64,000 bases of DNA. Source: Candidatus Poribacteria bacterium (GTDB lineage Bacteria; Poribacteria; WGA-4E; WGA-3G). The notes under the pieces were generated by a model, which saw only the letters and a list, made by a program, of their open reading frames with translations, was not told the origin of the DNA and did no database searches. Both the position numbers and the translations under genes were made by a program. The DNA lies in NCBI GenBank assembly GCA_022822085.1, contig JAJECK010000102.1, positions 19,814 to 83,813 of the forward strand, written 5' to 3'. Positions within the stretch are counted from its first letter, which is position 1. Every line of letters begins with the position of its first letter. This document shows, piece by piece, positions 26,862 to 36,461 of the stretch.

Positions 26862-27842
26862 TCAACGTATATTTTTAATACGTTGATTCGCACTTTCTAA
26901 TAACATTTTTATCGCTGAAGTGGGTGGATGATTGATACGACAACCAGATGCACGTTCATGCCCACCACCTTTAAATTCGGCTGCGAGTGCTGCAACATCA
27001 ACTTTACCTTCACTTCGTAAACTAATTTTTGTGTTACCATCCGGGAGTTCACAGGCACAGATAGCGACTTCAACACCTGCAATCGCTTGAATTTGATTTA
27101 CGAACCCCTCTACATCATCCAATGTCGTTTCTGTATCCTTTAACATTGATTGGGTTACCAAAATCCAGGCTATACTGCCGTCACCACTGAGATTTAATGT
27201 GCGAAGTGTTTGACCTAATAGATGGATTTTTCCCAGTCGTAGTTGTTCATATACCTCGGTGTAAACTTCATCTGGGGCAAAGTCGCCAAGTTCAATTAAA
27301 TCTGCTGCTATGCGGAGGGTTTCAGGAGTCGTATTGCTAAACCGAAAACAACCTGTATCAAACATAAGTCCCGCATAGAGACATAAAGCAGTATTGGGGT
27401 CTATCAGTATTTGTCCTGATTTAAAAAACTTGAAAATTATTTCAGCAGTTGATGATGCAGTTGGAACAATAATGTTGTAGTCTCCAAACGCCTCCGCTGT
27501 AATATGATGATCAATATTCACGACAGCATTGATCGGTATGAGACATTTCTTTAGATAGTTTCCGATCCGATCAAGAGAACTGGCATCTAAAATGATCAAT
27601 ACTTCTGGACTACAGTCTTTTGCTGCTTGCGCGTTTTCTATCTTCTCCCAATTTGGTAAAAATTGATACTTTTTCGGTACTGGGTCTGTGTTATAGATTT
27701 TTACAGTTTTGCCTAACTTGTATAGATATGTGTAAAGAGCTAATTCTGAACCGATTGCATCACCATCCGGGTTAACGTGTGTTGATATTGCAAAAGTCTG
27801 GTGTTGCTTAAAAAGAGAATGGAGGTCGTGAAAATTATTCAT
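26862..27842 (-). CDS. nrnA: Bifunctional oligoribonuclease / pAp phosphatase
   Basis: 326 residues, DHH superfamily. The metal-binding motifs are in order: HVNPDGDAIGS near residue 20, a DAS segment in ILDASSLDRIG, NIDHHITAEAFGD around 110, and the C-terminal DHHA1 substrate loop GGGHERASG. It degrades short RNA fragments to mononucleotides and removes the phosphate from pAp. Its start overlaps the rbfA stop by 4 bases (ATGA), a strong sign of coupled translation. Confidence 0.92.
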   Translation of the reverse strand: MNNFHDLHSLFKQHQTFAISTHVNPDGDAIGSELALYTYLYKLGKTVKIYNTDPVPKKYQFLPNWEKIENAQAAKDCSPEVLIILDASSLDRIGNYLKKCLIPINAVVNIDHHITAEAFGDYNIIVPTASSTAEIIFKFFKSGQILIDPNTALCLYAGLMFDTGCFRFSNTTPETLRIAADLIELGDFAPDEVYTEVYEQLRLGKIHLLGQTLRTLNLSGDGSIAWILVTQSMLKDTETTLDDVEGFVNQIQAIAGVEVAICACELPDGNTKISLRSEGKVDVAALAAEFKGGGHERASGCRINHPPTSAIKMLLESANQRIKNIR

Positions 27843-28228
27843 CGCGATTCAGTTTCTTGGGTTGCATTTTCTTCTACTTCTTGTTCATCTTCAATCTCTT
27901 TGAGGAGTCCATCAATTTTCATCAAATGTTCAACTGAATCATCTAAACTAAATCGTAACTCAGGTGAATGTTTAAGTGATAAACGGCGGTTTATCTCACG
28001 TCTAAGAAAACCTGCAGCACTCTTAAGTCCAGCAAGCGTAGATTCCTTTTGTTCTATTCCTCCGATTACACTGACCTTCACATCAACATATTTTAAGTCA
28101 GCGGATACCTCTGTATGTGTGATAGTGCAAAATGTGACACGAGGGTCTTTCACATCTCGATGAATAATCTCGCTTAACTCTCTCTGTATAAGGGCACTCA
28201 CCCTGTCTTGTCTTCTATTTTCTATCAT
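27839..28228 (-). CDS. rbfA: Ribosome-binding factor A
   Basis: 129 residues. Family signature RQDRVSALIQRELSEIIHRD followed by KDPRVTFCTITHTEVSADLK, AVVKVSVIG-like strand and the C-terminal helix KSAAGFLRREINRRLSLKHS, with LRFSLDDSVEH. RbfA binds the 16S rRNA during late maturation of the small subunit. Downstream coupling to nrnA is by ATGA overlap. Confidence 0.92.
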   Translation of the reverse strand: MIENRRQDRVSALIQRELSEIIHRDVKDPRVTFCTITHTEVSADLKYVDVKVSVIGGIEQKESTLAGLKSAAGFLRREINRRLSLKHSPELRFSLDDSVEHLMKIDGLLKEIEDEQEVEENATQETESR

Positions 28229-28283
28229 GATTTCAGCCCTTTCCGGTTTTTAAAGAATGGTGTTCCTAACTTCTGTTATGTAA

Positions 28284-28568
28284 TTAGTAAAAGAAATCAG
28301 TTTCATAGTCAATCAAAACAACTGATGAATTTGACTCAATAAATTTTACACATTGTGACAAAATTTGATTCACAAATTTCGCTTCATTTGCCACAGAAAC
28401 CGCACCGATAACTGCAGATTGATGTATATCAAGCGCGTCAACTTCTGCTACAGAGATGTTGAATTTATTTTTTAAACGGGCAATTAAACTCTTTAGGACC
28501 CTGCGTTTTTCTTTCAGAGATTGACTTTCTGGTAAGTATAATTTTATTTTACAAACACCGATGTGCAT
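28284..28568 (-). CDS. ylxP: YlxP/DUF503 family protein
   Basis: 94 residues. MHIGVCKIKLYLPESQSLKEKRRVLKSLIARLKNKFNISVAEVDALD-type pattern is the DUF503 signature; a ferredoxin-like fold with one helix rich in Lys and Arg. Family members sit between infB and rbfA in many bacteria and may bind ribosomes or nucleic acid, but the role is not established. The 598-bp gap upstream of its start is unusual, as these genes are normally adjacent to infB. Confidence 0.88.
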   Translation of the reverse strand: MHIGVCKIKLYLPESQSLKEKRRVLKSLIARLKNKFNISVAEVDALDIHQSAVIGAVSVANEAKFVNQILSQCVKFIESNSSVVLIDYETDFFY

Positions 28569-29166
28569 CTGGATTTTAATCTATAGTGGAAGTAATATTT
28601 AAACTGTTTTGTCCTTATATTCACGAGTTGTGCTAAATAACTAATCGAAATGTCCTTATTAACACACGCAGAATGTCTTGGCCATATTTCACTTTGTTGA
28701 CACCCTCTTTAGTCCCGTCCGGACGATATGTTTATATGTTAAATCCATTTTATGTGAATACAATGCAAACAAATAGTAAACTGGCACAAGTCGTAATTCT
28801 TATGATTTTGTGTTTAGTGAATGCAAAAGTAGAGGGAGATTAACGCCATTTAACGAATATGGAAATTATGGTAGTCATTAGATATCGATTTGAGAATTAT
28901 CATTACTTAAAAACGCTTGAAACGAGATAAAAGATACGAATTAGATGTAGATTCTTGTACGTTTTATGTTGAATTAATTTAACTTTGTCCTGTAGGTTAT
29001 ATTCTTTTAGTCAAGTGTTTATTTTCGCTATCCGAAGGAATTTTATCAGATAATTACTGGGGGCTCTCTTTTTAGGAAATCTTTGTAAACCCGATTTCGT
29101 GTACCTCAACCTATAAAATCGGGATTTCAAACCTCTCCTACAAGAATAGATTGCAACTTGAATACT
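28569..29166. other. Repeat-bearing gap splitting the infB operon
   Basis: No supportable coding region. It contains one GTCCGGACGATATG repeat (28708-28737), a GCACAAGTCGT motif near 28783 and a hairpin (29090-29123). It separates infB from ylxP-rbfA, genes that are otherwise cotranscribed without a gap. Confidence 0.6.
29090..29123 (-). terminator. Stem-loop downstream of infB
   Basis: CCCGATTT (29090-29097) pairs with AAATCGGG (29116-29123); reading along the minus strand a TTTAC follows. It begins about 44 bases after the infB stop and could partly end transcription before the 0.5-kb spacer. Confidence 0.4.
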
Positions 29167-31281
29167 TTATAGAGTCCGTGCCACATGTTCATGGACGTAA
29201 CATTCTAACACATCCCCAATTTTAATGTCATCAAATTCGTCAATACCGATTCCACATTCGTAATTGGCTTGAACTTCGTTGACATTATCCTTAAATCGTC
29301 TGAGTGAATCAACCTTACCCTCGTAAATCAACCGGTTGTCACGTAGGACACGTAAGGGTTCGTTAAATGTGATTTTCCCCCAATTGACATAGCTGCCAGC
29401 AACCAATCCAATTCTCGGCACCTTGAAGATTTCTCTGACTTCAGCACGTCCAATAATGACTTCTCGCACCTCCGGGTCTAATAGACCTTCCATGGCTGAT
29501 TTAATGTCTGTGATAATGTCATAGATGACGGTATATGTACGGACATCAATGCCTTCAGTTTCTGTGGCTTTAACCGCTTCAGTGGTAGGATGAACATTGA
29601 ATCCGACAACGATAGCATCAGAGGCAGAAGCGAGTAATATATCGGTTTCAGTGATGCCACCTGTAGCCTCATGTATAATGTTGATTTTTACCTCTTTGGT
29701 GCTTAATTTAAGTAGAGATTCTGATATGGCTTGGACAGAACCTTGAACATCTCCTTTTACTATGACATTTAATTCTTTGATATCCCCTTCTTGAATTTGT
29801 TGGAATAGATCGTCAAGACTTACATGGCTGTGTGCACCGAGTTTAGAGATGCGATGTTTGTCTTGGCGTTCTTCACTGATCGCACGTGCGTCTTTTTCGG
29901 AGGCAACAACATAAAATAGGTCGCCTGCTTCAGGGACACCAGCGAACCCAAGCACTACTACAGGGGTTGACGGTCCAGCAACCTTAATACGCTTGCCATC
30001 ATCACTCATCATTGCTCTGACTCTGCCAGAGTAACGTCCTGATACGAATGTGTCCCCAACATTTAAGGTTCCGGATTGAACTAATACGGTAGCAACGGCA
30101 CCCTTGCCTGTGTCTACCTGTGCTTCAATCACCACACCACGTGCAGGTTTGTTTGGGTTTGCTTTGAGTTCAAGCAGGGCAGCTTCAAGAAGTAACATCT
30201 CTAACAAAGATTCAATGCCAGTTCCTTCAATAGCAGACACCTCAACAACGATAGTTTGCCCTCCCCAATCTTCTGGCACCAAATCATTATCAACCAACTG
30301 CTGTCTGACATGGTCTGGTCGTGCTCCAGTGACATCAATTTTATTTATAGCAACAACAATTGGCACTTTAGCTGCTTTGGCGTGATTAATAGCCTCTACA
30401 GTTTGTGGCATTACACCATCATCTGCGGCAACGATTAGAACAACGATGTCTGTTGCTTGGGCACCACGCGCTCGCATCGCTGTAAATGCTGCGTGACCTG
30501 GAGTATCCAGAAAAACTATGTTTCCTTCTTCTAATTCTACATGATACGCACCTATATGTTGGGTGATATTACCTGCTTCAGACTCACTAATATTCGATTG
30601 TCGAATAGAGTCCAAGAGTGATGTTTTTCCATGATCAACGTGCCCCATTATAGTAATGACCGGCGCACGTGATACCAAAGATTCAGGGGCATCATCCTCA
30701 TCAGTTAATAACTTGTCTTCGAGGGATTGTTCCTGAATAACTTTAAAACCGAAGTGTTCGCCAAGTATTAATAAAGTTTGGTAATCTAAACTTTGGTTAA
30801 TTGATGCCATTATCTTCATTTTCATTAACTGCATGATCAACTGTGTCGATTGCAAGTTTAGTAATGATGCCAATGTACCAACTGTCACACCTTCCTGAAC
30901 CTTCATAGTACCATCATCGTGTTCTTCTGGTTCTGCTTCAGTTTCTTCTTTTAGTTGTTCCTCCGCTTTGGTTTTTTCTTCAGTTATTTCTATTACCTCT
31001 TCCTTTTGTTTCTCTATTTCTTCGTCAATTATTGTGGTTTCATCTTTATCTTCTTCTGATAAGATCTCTTGTTGTGGATTTAGTTCTGATTCAACTAACA
31101 TAATTGTTTCAGGGTCAAGTGTGCTCATGTGATTTCCTATTTCAAGACCCAGATCTTCAAGGATAGCGATCAATTCTTTGCTACTCATATCGTGGCGTTT
31201 TGCCAATTCATAGACACGAACATTTTGACTCTGTACGGCTTTTCGTTGTGTTTCAGCTCGTTGCTTTTCACTTTTACTCAT
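29167..31281 (-). CDS. infB: Translation initiation factor IF-2
   Basis: 704 residues. N-terminal IF2N helical domain ([20 protein letters not shown]) and a Glu-rich linker of about 60 residues; GTPase domain with G1 GHVDHGKT at 213-220, G3 DTPGH, G4 NKID and G5-type SAIEG; then EF-Tu-like domain 2, the IF2 domain 3 beginning [20 protein letters not shown], and the C-terminal beta barrel. It delivers initiator tRNA to the ribosome. Its start overlaps the end of ylxR by 8 bases, so translation is coupled. Confidence 0.97.
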   Translation of the reverse strand: MSKSEKQRAETQRKAVQSQNVRVYELAKRHDMSSKELIAILEDLGLEIGNHMSTLDPETIMLVESELNPQQEILSEEDKDETTIIDEEIEKQKEEVIEITEEKTKAEEQLKEETEAEPEEHDDGTMKVQEGVTVGTLASLLNLQSTQLIMQLMKMKIMASINQSLDYQTLLILGEHFGFKVIQEQSLEDKLLTDEDDAPESLVSRAPVITIMGHVDHGKTSLLDSIRQSNISESEAGNITQHIGAYHVELEEGNIVFLDTPGHAAFTAMRARGAQATDIVVLIVAADDGVMPQTVEAINHAKAAKVPIVVAINKIDVTGARPDHVRQQLVDNDLVPEDWGGQTIVVEVSAIEGTGIESLLEMLLLEAALLELKANPNKPARGVVIEAQVDTGKGAVATVLVQSGTLNVGDTFVSGRYSGRVRAMMSDDGKRIKVAGPSTPVVVLGFAGVPEAGDLFYVVASEKDARAISEERQDKHRISKLGAHSHVSLDDLFQQIQEGDIKELNVIVKGDVQGSVQAISESLLKLSTKEVKINIIHEATGGITETDILLASASDAIVVGFNVHPTTEAVKATETEGIDVRTYTVIYDIITDIKSAMEGLLDPEVREVIIGRAEVREIFKVPRIGLVAGSYVNWGKITFNEPLRVLRDNRLIYEGKVDSLRRFKDNVNEVQANYECGIGIDEFDDIKIGDVLECYVHEHVARTL

Positions 31282-31561
31282 CAGCGATTATCTCCTTTTC
31301 AAGAAGTGAATTTTTAAACTCATTGATAACTGAACTGGACAGGTGCACCCGGAACAATGCATTTATCCGTTTAGGGGCTTTAAATGCTTCCTGAATGCAA
31401 GACTTGGAACGACAGACATAGGCCCCGCGCCCAGGTAATTTTGTTGACTCTTGCATTTCCAATGATTCACCTTTAGGACATACAATACGTATTAAATTAT
31501 TTTGTTCTAACTTGTGACGACATCCGATACAAGTGCGAATTGGAATATTTGCTCTTTTCAT
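31274..31561 (-). CDS. ylxR: YlxR-family (DUF448) nucleic-acid-binding protein
   Basis: 95 residues. Signature near the N-terminus PIRTCIGCRHKLEQNNLIRIVC, then GRGAYVCRSKSCIQEAFK, the typical YlxR fold with positively charged surface. Family members may bind RNA or act in nucleoid function; the gene is conserved between nusA and infB. It overlaps infB by 8 bases. The 212-bp gap between nusA and ylxR, containing a GC-rich hairpin, is longer than usual. Confidence 0.9.
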   Translation of the reverse strand: MKRANIPIRTCIGCRHKLEQNNLIRIVCPKGESLEMQESTKLPGRGAYVCRSKSCIQEAFKAPKRINALFRVHLSSSVINEFKNSLLEKEIIADE

Positions 31562-31672
31562 TGATTGACCAAAAAGACAAGGAACATCAATATTGTCTCT
31601 TCATATAGAAACACTAAATGATAGGTCAGTCCACCTGTTAATTATTATCAGTTTGAGATATTAAAGGTAGCA

Positions 31673-31689
31673 GGCACGCTACGCGTGCC
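31673..31689 (-). repeat. Perfect GC-rich hairpin between ylxR and nusA
   Basis: GGCACGC (31673-31679), a 3-base loop TAC, and GCGTGCC (31683-31689). It is 84 bases before the nusA stop, within the nusA-ylxR gap, and has no T-run, so it may affect RNA stability or slow transcription rather than end it. Confidence 0.6.
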
Positions 31690-31773
31690 GTTCGCTTTAC
31701 ATGCTTTGGAATATAACGGCACACGGCATCCGCGGACTACTTTGCATCACTCATCTCTTTCTTAAATTGACAA

Positions 31774-33003
31774 CTATGGAGATGTTTCATCCGAAGCTGC
31801 CTCATTTACAGATTCAGATAGAGTATCATCACCATCAACGGCAACATCAGATTCGGTGTTTATAACTGTTTCTTCCGCTTCCGCGTTTTCATCAGAATTT
31901 TCAACATCTTCTTTAAATAGTGTTTCTAATGAAACGGGAGCTTCAGATTCACTCTTTATATCTATATTCCATCCGGTTACTTTGGCAGCAAGCCGTACAT
32001 TCTGTCCACGTCGTCCAATTGCTAATGAAAATTGGTCCTCCGCGACAATGACATTGGCACTCATCTCCTCTTCGTTCAGTTCAACCCTCCGAATTTCCGC
32101 AGGATTAAGCGCGTTAGTGATAAAGACACGCGGGTCTTCGTCCCAGTCGATGAAATTAATTCTTTCATTTTTGAGCTCTCGAACCATGGTTCGAACTCTT
32201 GCACCTCTGACTCCTACACAAGCCCCCTTCGCATCAATACCGTCTTCAGTTGCGGTGACAGCAACTTTAGCACGGTATCCAGGATCTCGCGCAACAGCCA
32301 TCACTCGAACTTGTCCATCATATACCTCAGGAACTTCTTGTTCACATAGCATTGTTATCAAATCAGGCTCAGTTCTGGAAACAACCAACTGCTCACCGCT
32401 GACAGAATCTTTTACTTCTATAATTAAACACCGTAAGGTATCACCACGATTATACCGATGGGGTGGTGGGATATGGCTTGACGGCAACAAGGCTTCTGTC
32501 CGCAAAACTTCTGTCCGTTCCAAATCCATAATTACATTGGGACCGTCGTATCTTTGAACGTACCCAACAACGAGCTCGCCTTCACGGCCTTCAAACTCTT
32601 TGTAGATAAGTTCACGTTCTGCTTCTCTCAGTTTACCGAGTAGTATTTGTCGACCTAATTGTGCTTGGATGCGTCCAAATTCATCTGGATTGATCTCAAC
32701 TTCAAGTGTATCACCAATTTTTGCATCAGGGTCAAGTTTTTTTGCCTCCTCAATCGGAATTTCGGTTGAGAAATCTTGCATTATATTTACAACCTTTTTC
32801 GGGACGTGGCACTTTATCTCCTCACTATCCAGTTGAATATCAATAGATACCTTAGCTTCTGGACCGTAATGACGTAAAGCTATAACACGTAATGCTTCTT
32901 CAATAGCACTAATGAACACATCTTCCGGTAAATCCGTGTGTCCCATCATTTGCCGAATAGAATGTTGTAAACTCTCTCTTCTTTCCTCAGTTTTCTGTTT
33001 CAT
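31774..33003 (-). CDS. nusA: Transcription termination/antitermination factor NusA
   Basis: 409 residues. N-terminal RNA-polymerase-binding domain, S1 domain including VVGYVQRYDGPNVIMDLER, KH1 around GVRGARVRTMVRELKNERI and KH2 around AIGRRGQNVRLAAKVTGWNI, then an acidic Ser/Glu-rich tail without the repeated C-terminal domains of E. coli NusA. TTAGGAGAATT precedes ATG 33003, so I take this start and not the longer frame open from 33054. It overlaps no gene; rimP ends 45 bases upstream. Confidence 0.95.
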   Translation of the reverse strand: MKQKTEERRESLQHSIRQMMGHTDLPEDVFISAIEEALRVIALRHYGPEAKVSIDIQLDSEEIKCHVPKKVVNIMQDFSTEIPIEEAKKLDPDAKIGDTLEVEINPDEFGRIQAQLGRQILLGKLREAERELIYKEFEGREGELVVGYVQRYDGPNVIMDLERTEVLRTEALLPSSHIPPPHRYNRGDTLRCLIIEVKDSVSGEQLVVSRTEPDLITMLCEQEVPEVYDGQVRVMAVARDPGYRAKVAVTATEDGIDAKGACVGVRGARVRTMVRELKNERINFIDWDEDPRVFITNALNPAEIRRVELNEEEMSANVIVAEDQFSLAIGRRGQNVRLAAKVTGWNIDIKSESEAPVSLETLFKEDVENSDENAEAEETVINTESDVAVDGDDTLSESVNEAASDETSP

Positions 33004-33047
33004 AATTCTCCTAATCATAAAGTTTGTAGATATATTTCTGCAATTGA

Positions 33048-33509
33048 CTACCAAACCAGTTGAATATATCCTTTACAAACCTGCGAAATATCAATATTTG
33101 TCCTATTTCCTGATGCTTGTTCTAAAACTATACACCCATCAATAACATTTTTGACCTGTCCTTGAACTTCAAACAGCTGTCCATTAGGTGAAGTAGTTTC
33201 AATTTTAACGTTTCTCCCTATATTTCGTTGAAAATCGCGTGAAGTTGTCAACGGACGGTCTATCCCTGGTGAAGCGATTTCAAATTGATAAAATTCATCC
33301 AATATTTGATGGACTTCCAAAATCGGACGAACAGTCTGATCTACCAATTTGCAATCTTGGACAGACAATCCGCCTTGTTTGTGAATCAATAGACGAAGTA
33401 TTTGTTTTTTTCGATTCCCTATTGTTTCCACAGCAACCAACTCATACCCTTCTCTTTCAAGCAGAGGGGCAATAATATTGGAAACGGTCCTGTCAATTCC
33501 TGCTGACAT
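33048..33509 (-). CDS. rimP: Ribosome maturation factor RimP
   Basis: 153 residues. Family features: SNIIAPLLEREGYELVAVE, ILRLLIHKQGGLSVQDCKLV, the conserved SPGIDRPL and a C-terminal SH3-like domain starting VEVQGQVKN-like (FEVQGQVKNVIDGCIVLEQA). RimP is needed for maturation of the 30S subunit. It heads the conserved rimP-nusA-ylxR-infB operon, and the region before it contains a weak stem followed by a T-run (33533-33552) that might be an attenuator. Confidence 0.93.
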   Translation of the reverse strand: MSAGIDRTVSNIIAPLLEREGYELVAVETIGNRKKQILRLLIHKQGGLSVQDCKLVDQTVRPILEVHQILDEFYQFEIASPGIDRPLTTSRDFQRNIGRNVKIETTSPNGQLFEVQGQVKNVIDGCIVLEQASGNRTNIDISQVCKGYIQLVW

Positions 33510-33532
33510 ATCTCTATAACCCTTCTAAAAAC

Positions 33533-33552
33533 AAAAAACGAGATCGTTCTCG
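33533..33552 (-). terminator. Candidate attenuator or terminator upstream of rimP
   Basis: Reading along the minus strand, CGAGA (33552-33548) pairs with TCTCG (33543-33539) around a 4-base loop, followed by TTTTTT (33538-33533) and a second T-run. The stem is short. It lies 24-43 bases before rimP, where NusA-dependent feedback on the operon would act in some bacteria. Confidence 0.35.
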
Positions 33553-33768
33553 GTTGTGGAGAGACCTCGCGGTTCTTCGTTAACAGTATTCTATTCCGAC
33601 AAAATTGAAATAGATATTCGCAACTACCACTGTAATAACAGCGACATGATGAATTTGGCCTATAAAGTTAGATTAGCATGTTAACACTATCCTTTTTGGA
33701 ATTCAAGCCAAATTCAAGATCCACACCAATGTGTTTTTTGAAACCTGATAACTTCACCGCAAGTTCCT

Positions 33769-33798
33769 TTGATACTTTGATAACGGTTTTCGTATTAG
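33769..33798 (+). promoter_or_regulatory. Promoter of the DUF457 / tRNA nucleotidyltransferase pair
   Basis: TTGATA at 33769-33774, an 18-base spacer and TATTAG at 33793-33798. The next feature, a perfect palindrome, begins 8 bases after the -10 box. Confidence 0.45.
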
Positions 33799-33805
33799 AC
33801 GTTTG

Positions 33806-33834
33806 TATGTATATAAGTTTAACTTATATACATA
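33806..33834 (+). promoter_or_regulatory. Perfect 29-bp AT-rich palindrome, possible operator
   Basis: TATGTATATAAGTT, one central T, then AACTTATATACATA: a mismatch-free inverted repeat with 14-base arms. It covers the likely transcription start of the promoter just upstream, the position of a repressor site. It is too AT-rich to be a terminator. No other copy was noticed in the window. Confidence 0.6.
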
Positions 33835-33885
33835 TTTTTGTCAAGATTTATTTTATTTTTCTCTCACACATGTTATACTATTAGT

Positions 33886-34485
33886 ATGAGTATGTTTCGT
33901 GAACACTGGATCGGCGGCTTGACTGCTTACAGCATCTTTTTCATAATTTCGCTTATAGTAACAGTTTCTGTCTCAATTGTATATGAATCGCCACTGGACT
34001 GGAATCCGACAATTCTGATGGATCCTTTAGGTATCCTTGCCTGCTTTACTATCGCATTGCTATTCGGATTGTTTCCAGATGTAGACATCAAAAGTAAAAG
34101 TCAAAAAATATTTTATAGCCTTCTGTTTGTTCTAAACCTATCCCTTATCCTGCTTTTTCAAAGGTATTTGGAAGCAGCGATTTTAGGATTATTTGCAATT
34201 TTGCCTATACTTAGCAAACATAGAGGATGGACTCACTCAAGGATTACTATGATTCTGCTACCAGGGCTGTTTCTGGCTATTCCACTCTATGTTGAATATT
34301 CTGACTATGGAGTTGGATGGAACGAACTTCCTGAATTGCTCGATTCTTTGGTAGAGCACGAGAATCTTGATGAGACTTTCCGGAATGGTTTAGCATTCTA
34401 TGCCGCCGGTTTAATTGGATATGCATCTCATCTTTTCCTTGATGGAATTCTATTTCGTTTCCGCAAAGCAAGAGCACACAAATGA
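33886..34485 (+). CDS. DUF457/YdjM-type membrane-bound metal-dependent hydrolase
   Basis: 199 residues, about five membrane spans. The family motif HRGWTHS lies near residue 112 and its partner HLFLDG close to the C-terminus (GYASHLFLDGILFRF), giving the His and Asp that bind metal in the DUF457 family. The first spans contain FGLFPDVDIKSKS, another conserved block with DxD. The product is unknown; E. coli YdjM is controlled by the SOS response. The stop overlaps the next start by 4 bases (ATGA), so it is coupled to the tRNA nucleotidyltransferase. The start may be ATG 33886 or 33892. Confidence 0.82.
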   Translation: MSMFREHWIGGLTAYSIFFIISLIVTVSVSIVYESPLDWNPTILMDPLGILACFTIALLFGLFPDVDIKSKSQKIFYSLLFVLNLSLILLFQRYLEAAILGLFAILPILSKHRGWTHSRITMILLPGLFLAIPLYVEYSDYGVGWNELPELLDSLVEHENLDETFRNGLAFYAAGLIGYASHLFLDGILFRFRKARAHK

Positions 34486-35792
34486 ATAGAGAGCATCTAA
34501 ATAGACAAGAACTACAAAACAATCCTACCTTACAATCGCTACACGCTTTTGCTAAAGAGAATTCAACGCAACTTTATCTTGTAGGGGGTAGTGTCCGTGA
34601 TTTGCTGCTTAACAGACCGGCAACAGATTACGATTTTACGTTGAAGTCGGATGCTCTTGTATTTGCTAAATTGTTCGCTGAAACTATTCGTGCTACTTGC
34701 ATTCCCCTTGAAGAGATTCCGCCCACTGCACGTGTAATAAAAAAACCTACGCGCACAGTACCAACTGAAATATGTTTAGATTTTGCACAATTCAGAGCAG
34801 CAACCCTTGAAGACGATCTAAGATTGCGCGATTTGACAATCAACACGATGGCGATGCCGTTAAATTCCATTATGGATTGTGGACATTCTGAAATAATTGA
34901 TCCTTGTAACGGTGTAAAGGACTTGGAAAAACAACAACTCCGTTATCCAAGTGAACAGGTCATTCTTGACGATCCGCTACGCCTTATGCGTATTTTTCGT
35001 TTTGCAGCACAGTTAGATTTTGAGATGGCGCATAAATCCATGACATTAGTAGAGAAGCATATACAGCTGATGCCACATGTCTCAAGTGAACGTATACGGG
35101 AAGAATTACTGAAAATATTGGACACAGAAAAATCAACACCCTATCTGCATCAGATGTCGGAAATCGGCTTACTGTCTCATGTTTTTCATTCATTTGATGT
35201 GCAGACTGGGAATTGGACAGTACTTGAGAACTTTGAGGAAACACCGATTCCTACCGCACTATCAACCTATCAAACTGAAATAGATCGTTACTTAAATGAA
35301 GAATTAGGTCAATATGCAAACCGACAATCGTTGATTAAACTGTCTATACTTTTACAGCAGAATGTTAGACAACAGGGTAGACGACTGTGTTTGAGTAGAA
35401 AAGCAATCCAGTTTATGAAATGTCTTATGACAGAGAATCTCAGACTCATTGATGAAAAATTGACTAAGAAGAACGTAATTGATTTCCTAAGATCTACTGG
35501 TTCTGAGTGGTGGGGTGTGCTTCTGTTCTCTGCAGTCATCCATCAACTTCCTGATCAAGTACTCAAACAAATTGCAGATACCTATTTCCAACACTTTTTA
35601 CCTATTTTGAAACAGGGACGACTCATCACAGGTGAGGAACTGATTGAAAAATATCAATTGAAGGAGGGAAAAGAGATTGGAAGATTGTTGAAACACGTAG
35701 AAGATATGCAATTTTATGGTGAGGTGCGGACACGGCAGCAAGCATTTGCGGTGGTGGAAAGGTTATTGAGTGACGGTGACAACCCCTCATAA
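34482..35792 (+). CDS. CCA-adding / poly(A) polymerase family nucleotidyltransferase
   Basis: 436 residues. Class II nucleotidyltransferase signature: YLVGGSVRDLLL, the DYDFTL pair that replaces DxD, RDLTINTMAM and DDPLRLMRIFRFAAQ, followed by helical RNA-binding domains. It probably adds or repairs the CCA end of tRNA, though poly(A) polymerase activity cannot be excluded. An HD domain is not evident. It starts within the stop region of the DUF457 gene and overlaps the end of the convergent TVP38 gene by 6 bases. Confidence 0.88.
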   Translation: MNREHLNRQELQNNPTLQSLHAFAKENSTQLYLVGGSVRDLLLNRPATDYDFTLKSDALVFAKLFAETIRATCIPLEEIPPTARVIKKPTRTVPTEICLDFAQFRAATLEDDLRLRDLTINTMAMPLNSIMDCGHSEIIDPCNGVKDLEKQQLRYPSEQVILDDPLRLMRIFRFAAQLDFEMAHKSMTLVEKHIQLMPHVSSERIREELLKILDTEKSTPYLHQMSEIGLLSHVFHSFDVQTGNWTVLENFEETPIPTALSTYQTEIDRYLNEELGQYANRQSLIKLSILLQQNVRQQGRRLCLSRKAIQFMKCLMTENLRLIDEKLTKKNVIDFLRSTGSEWWGVLLFSAVIHQLPDQVLKQIADTYFQHFLPILKQGRLITGEELIEKYQLKEGKEIGRLLKHVEDMQFYGEVRTRQQAFAVVERLLSDGDNPS

Positions 35793-36461
35793 ATCTGCTT
35801 GCCGTTTACGTAGAAATTTTGGTATCAGAGAAACCAGAAGAACGAGGACAGCAGCTAACGATAGATAAATTAGAGTCTTGTATAGATTTCCTTCACCACT
35901 GACTAATGCACCACCAATTTGCACATACGCGATAGTTCCTGGCAACATAAATATCGCTGAAACAAGTACATAGGTTGAAAATCTTATTTTGGTTAACCCG
36001 TAAGCATAATTTTGTAGATTAAACGGTATATATGGCATTAGCCGCGTAAACATGACTATGCGCCACCCTTCTTGCTCCACCTTTTCATCAATTTTTTGGA
36101 ATTGTCCGTTCCCGGAAATCCAACCTGCTACAAGTTCTCGCGCAGCATAACGTGCCACAAGAAATGCAAGTGAAACACCTATTGTTGCGCCAATCCATAC
36201 ATAAACAACACCCCACACAGGACCAAATGCTATTCCTGATAGGACTGTTATTGGTGACCCCGGTAAAAAGAAAAGTGTCGCGACAATGTAAAGACAAATA
36301 TAAACTACCGGTGCGATTATGCCAAATCCTGAAACCCATTCTTTAAGTTTGGGAATATTGTTCAGGTTAATGTCCGATGTTACACCGTAATGTCTTAACA
36401 GCAAATAAGCAATTAATACAAACACAATAACTATTGTTAGTTTTAGCAGTTTACTTTTCAT
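35787..36461 (-). CDS. TVP38/TMEM64 family membrane protein
   Basis: 224 residues with about five spans. Signature of the family: FLPGSPITVLSGIAFGPVWG followed by VYVWIGATIGVSLAFLVARY and FTRLMPYIPFNLQNYAYGL, the SNARE-associated-Golgi-type domain found in DedA/TVP38 proteins. Members are thought to move lipids across membranes. It ends convergently with the tRNA nucleotidyltransferase gene and overlaps by 11 bases with the coiled-coil membrane gene upstream on its own strand. Confidence 0.88.
   Translation of the reverse strand: MKSKLLKLTIVIVFVLIAYLLLRHYGVTSDINLNNIPKLKEWVSGFGIIAPVVYICLYIVATLFFLPGSPITVLSGIAFGPVWGVVYVWIGATIGVSLAFLVARYAARELVAGWISGNGQFQKIDEKVEQEGWRIVMFTRLMPYIPFNLQNYAYGLTKIRFSTYVLVSAIFMLPGTIAYVQIGGALVSGEGNLYKTLIYLSLAAVLVLLVSLIPKFLRKRQADL

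Noticed and set aside
31856..32557. 233-residue open frame antisense to nusA
   Set aside because: Shadow of a well-supported essential gene, with low-complexity Ser-rich composition.
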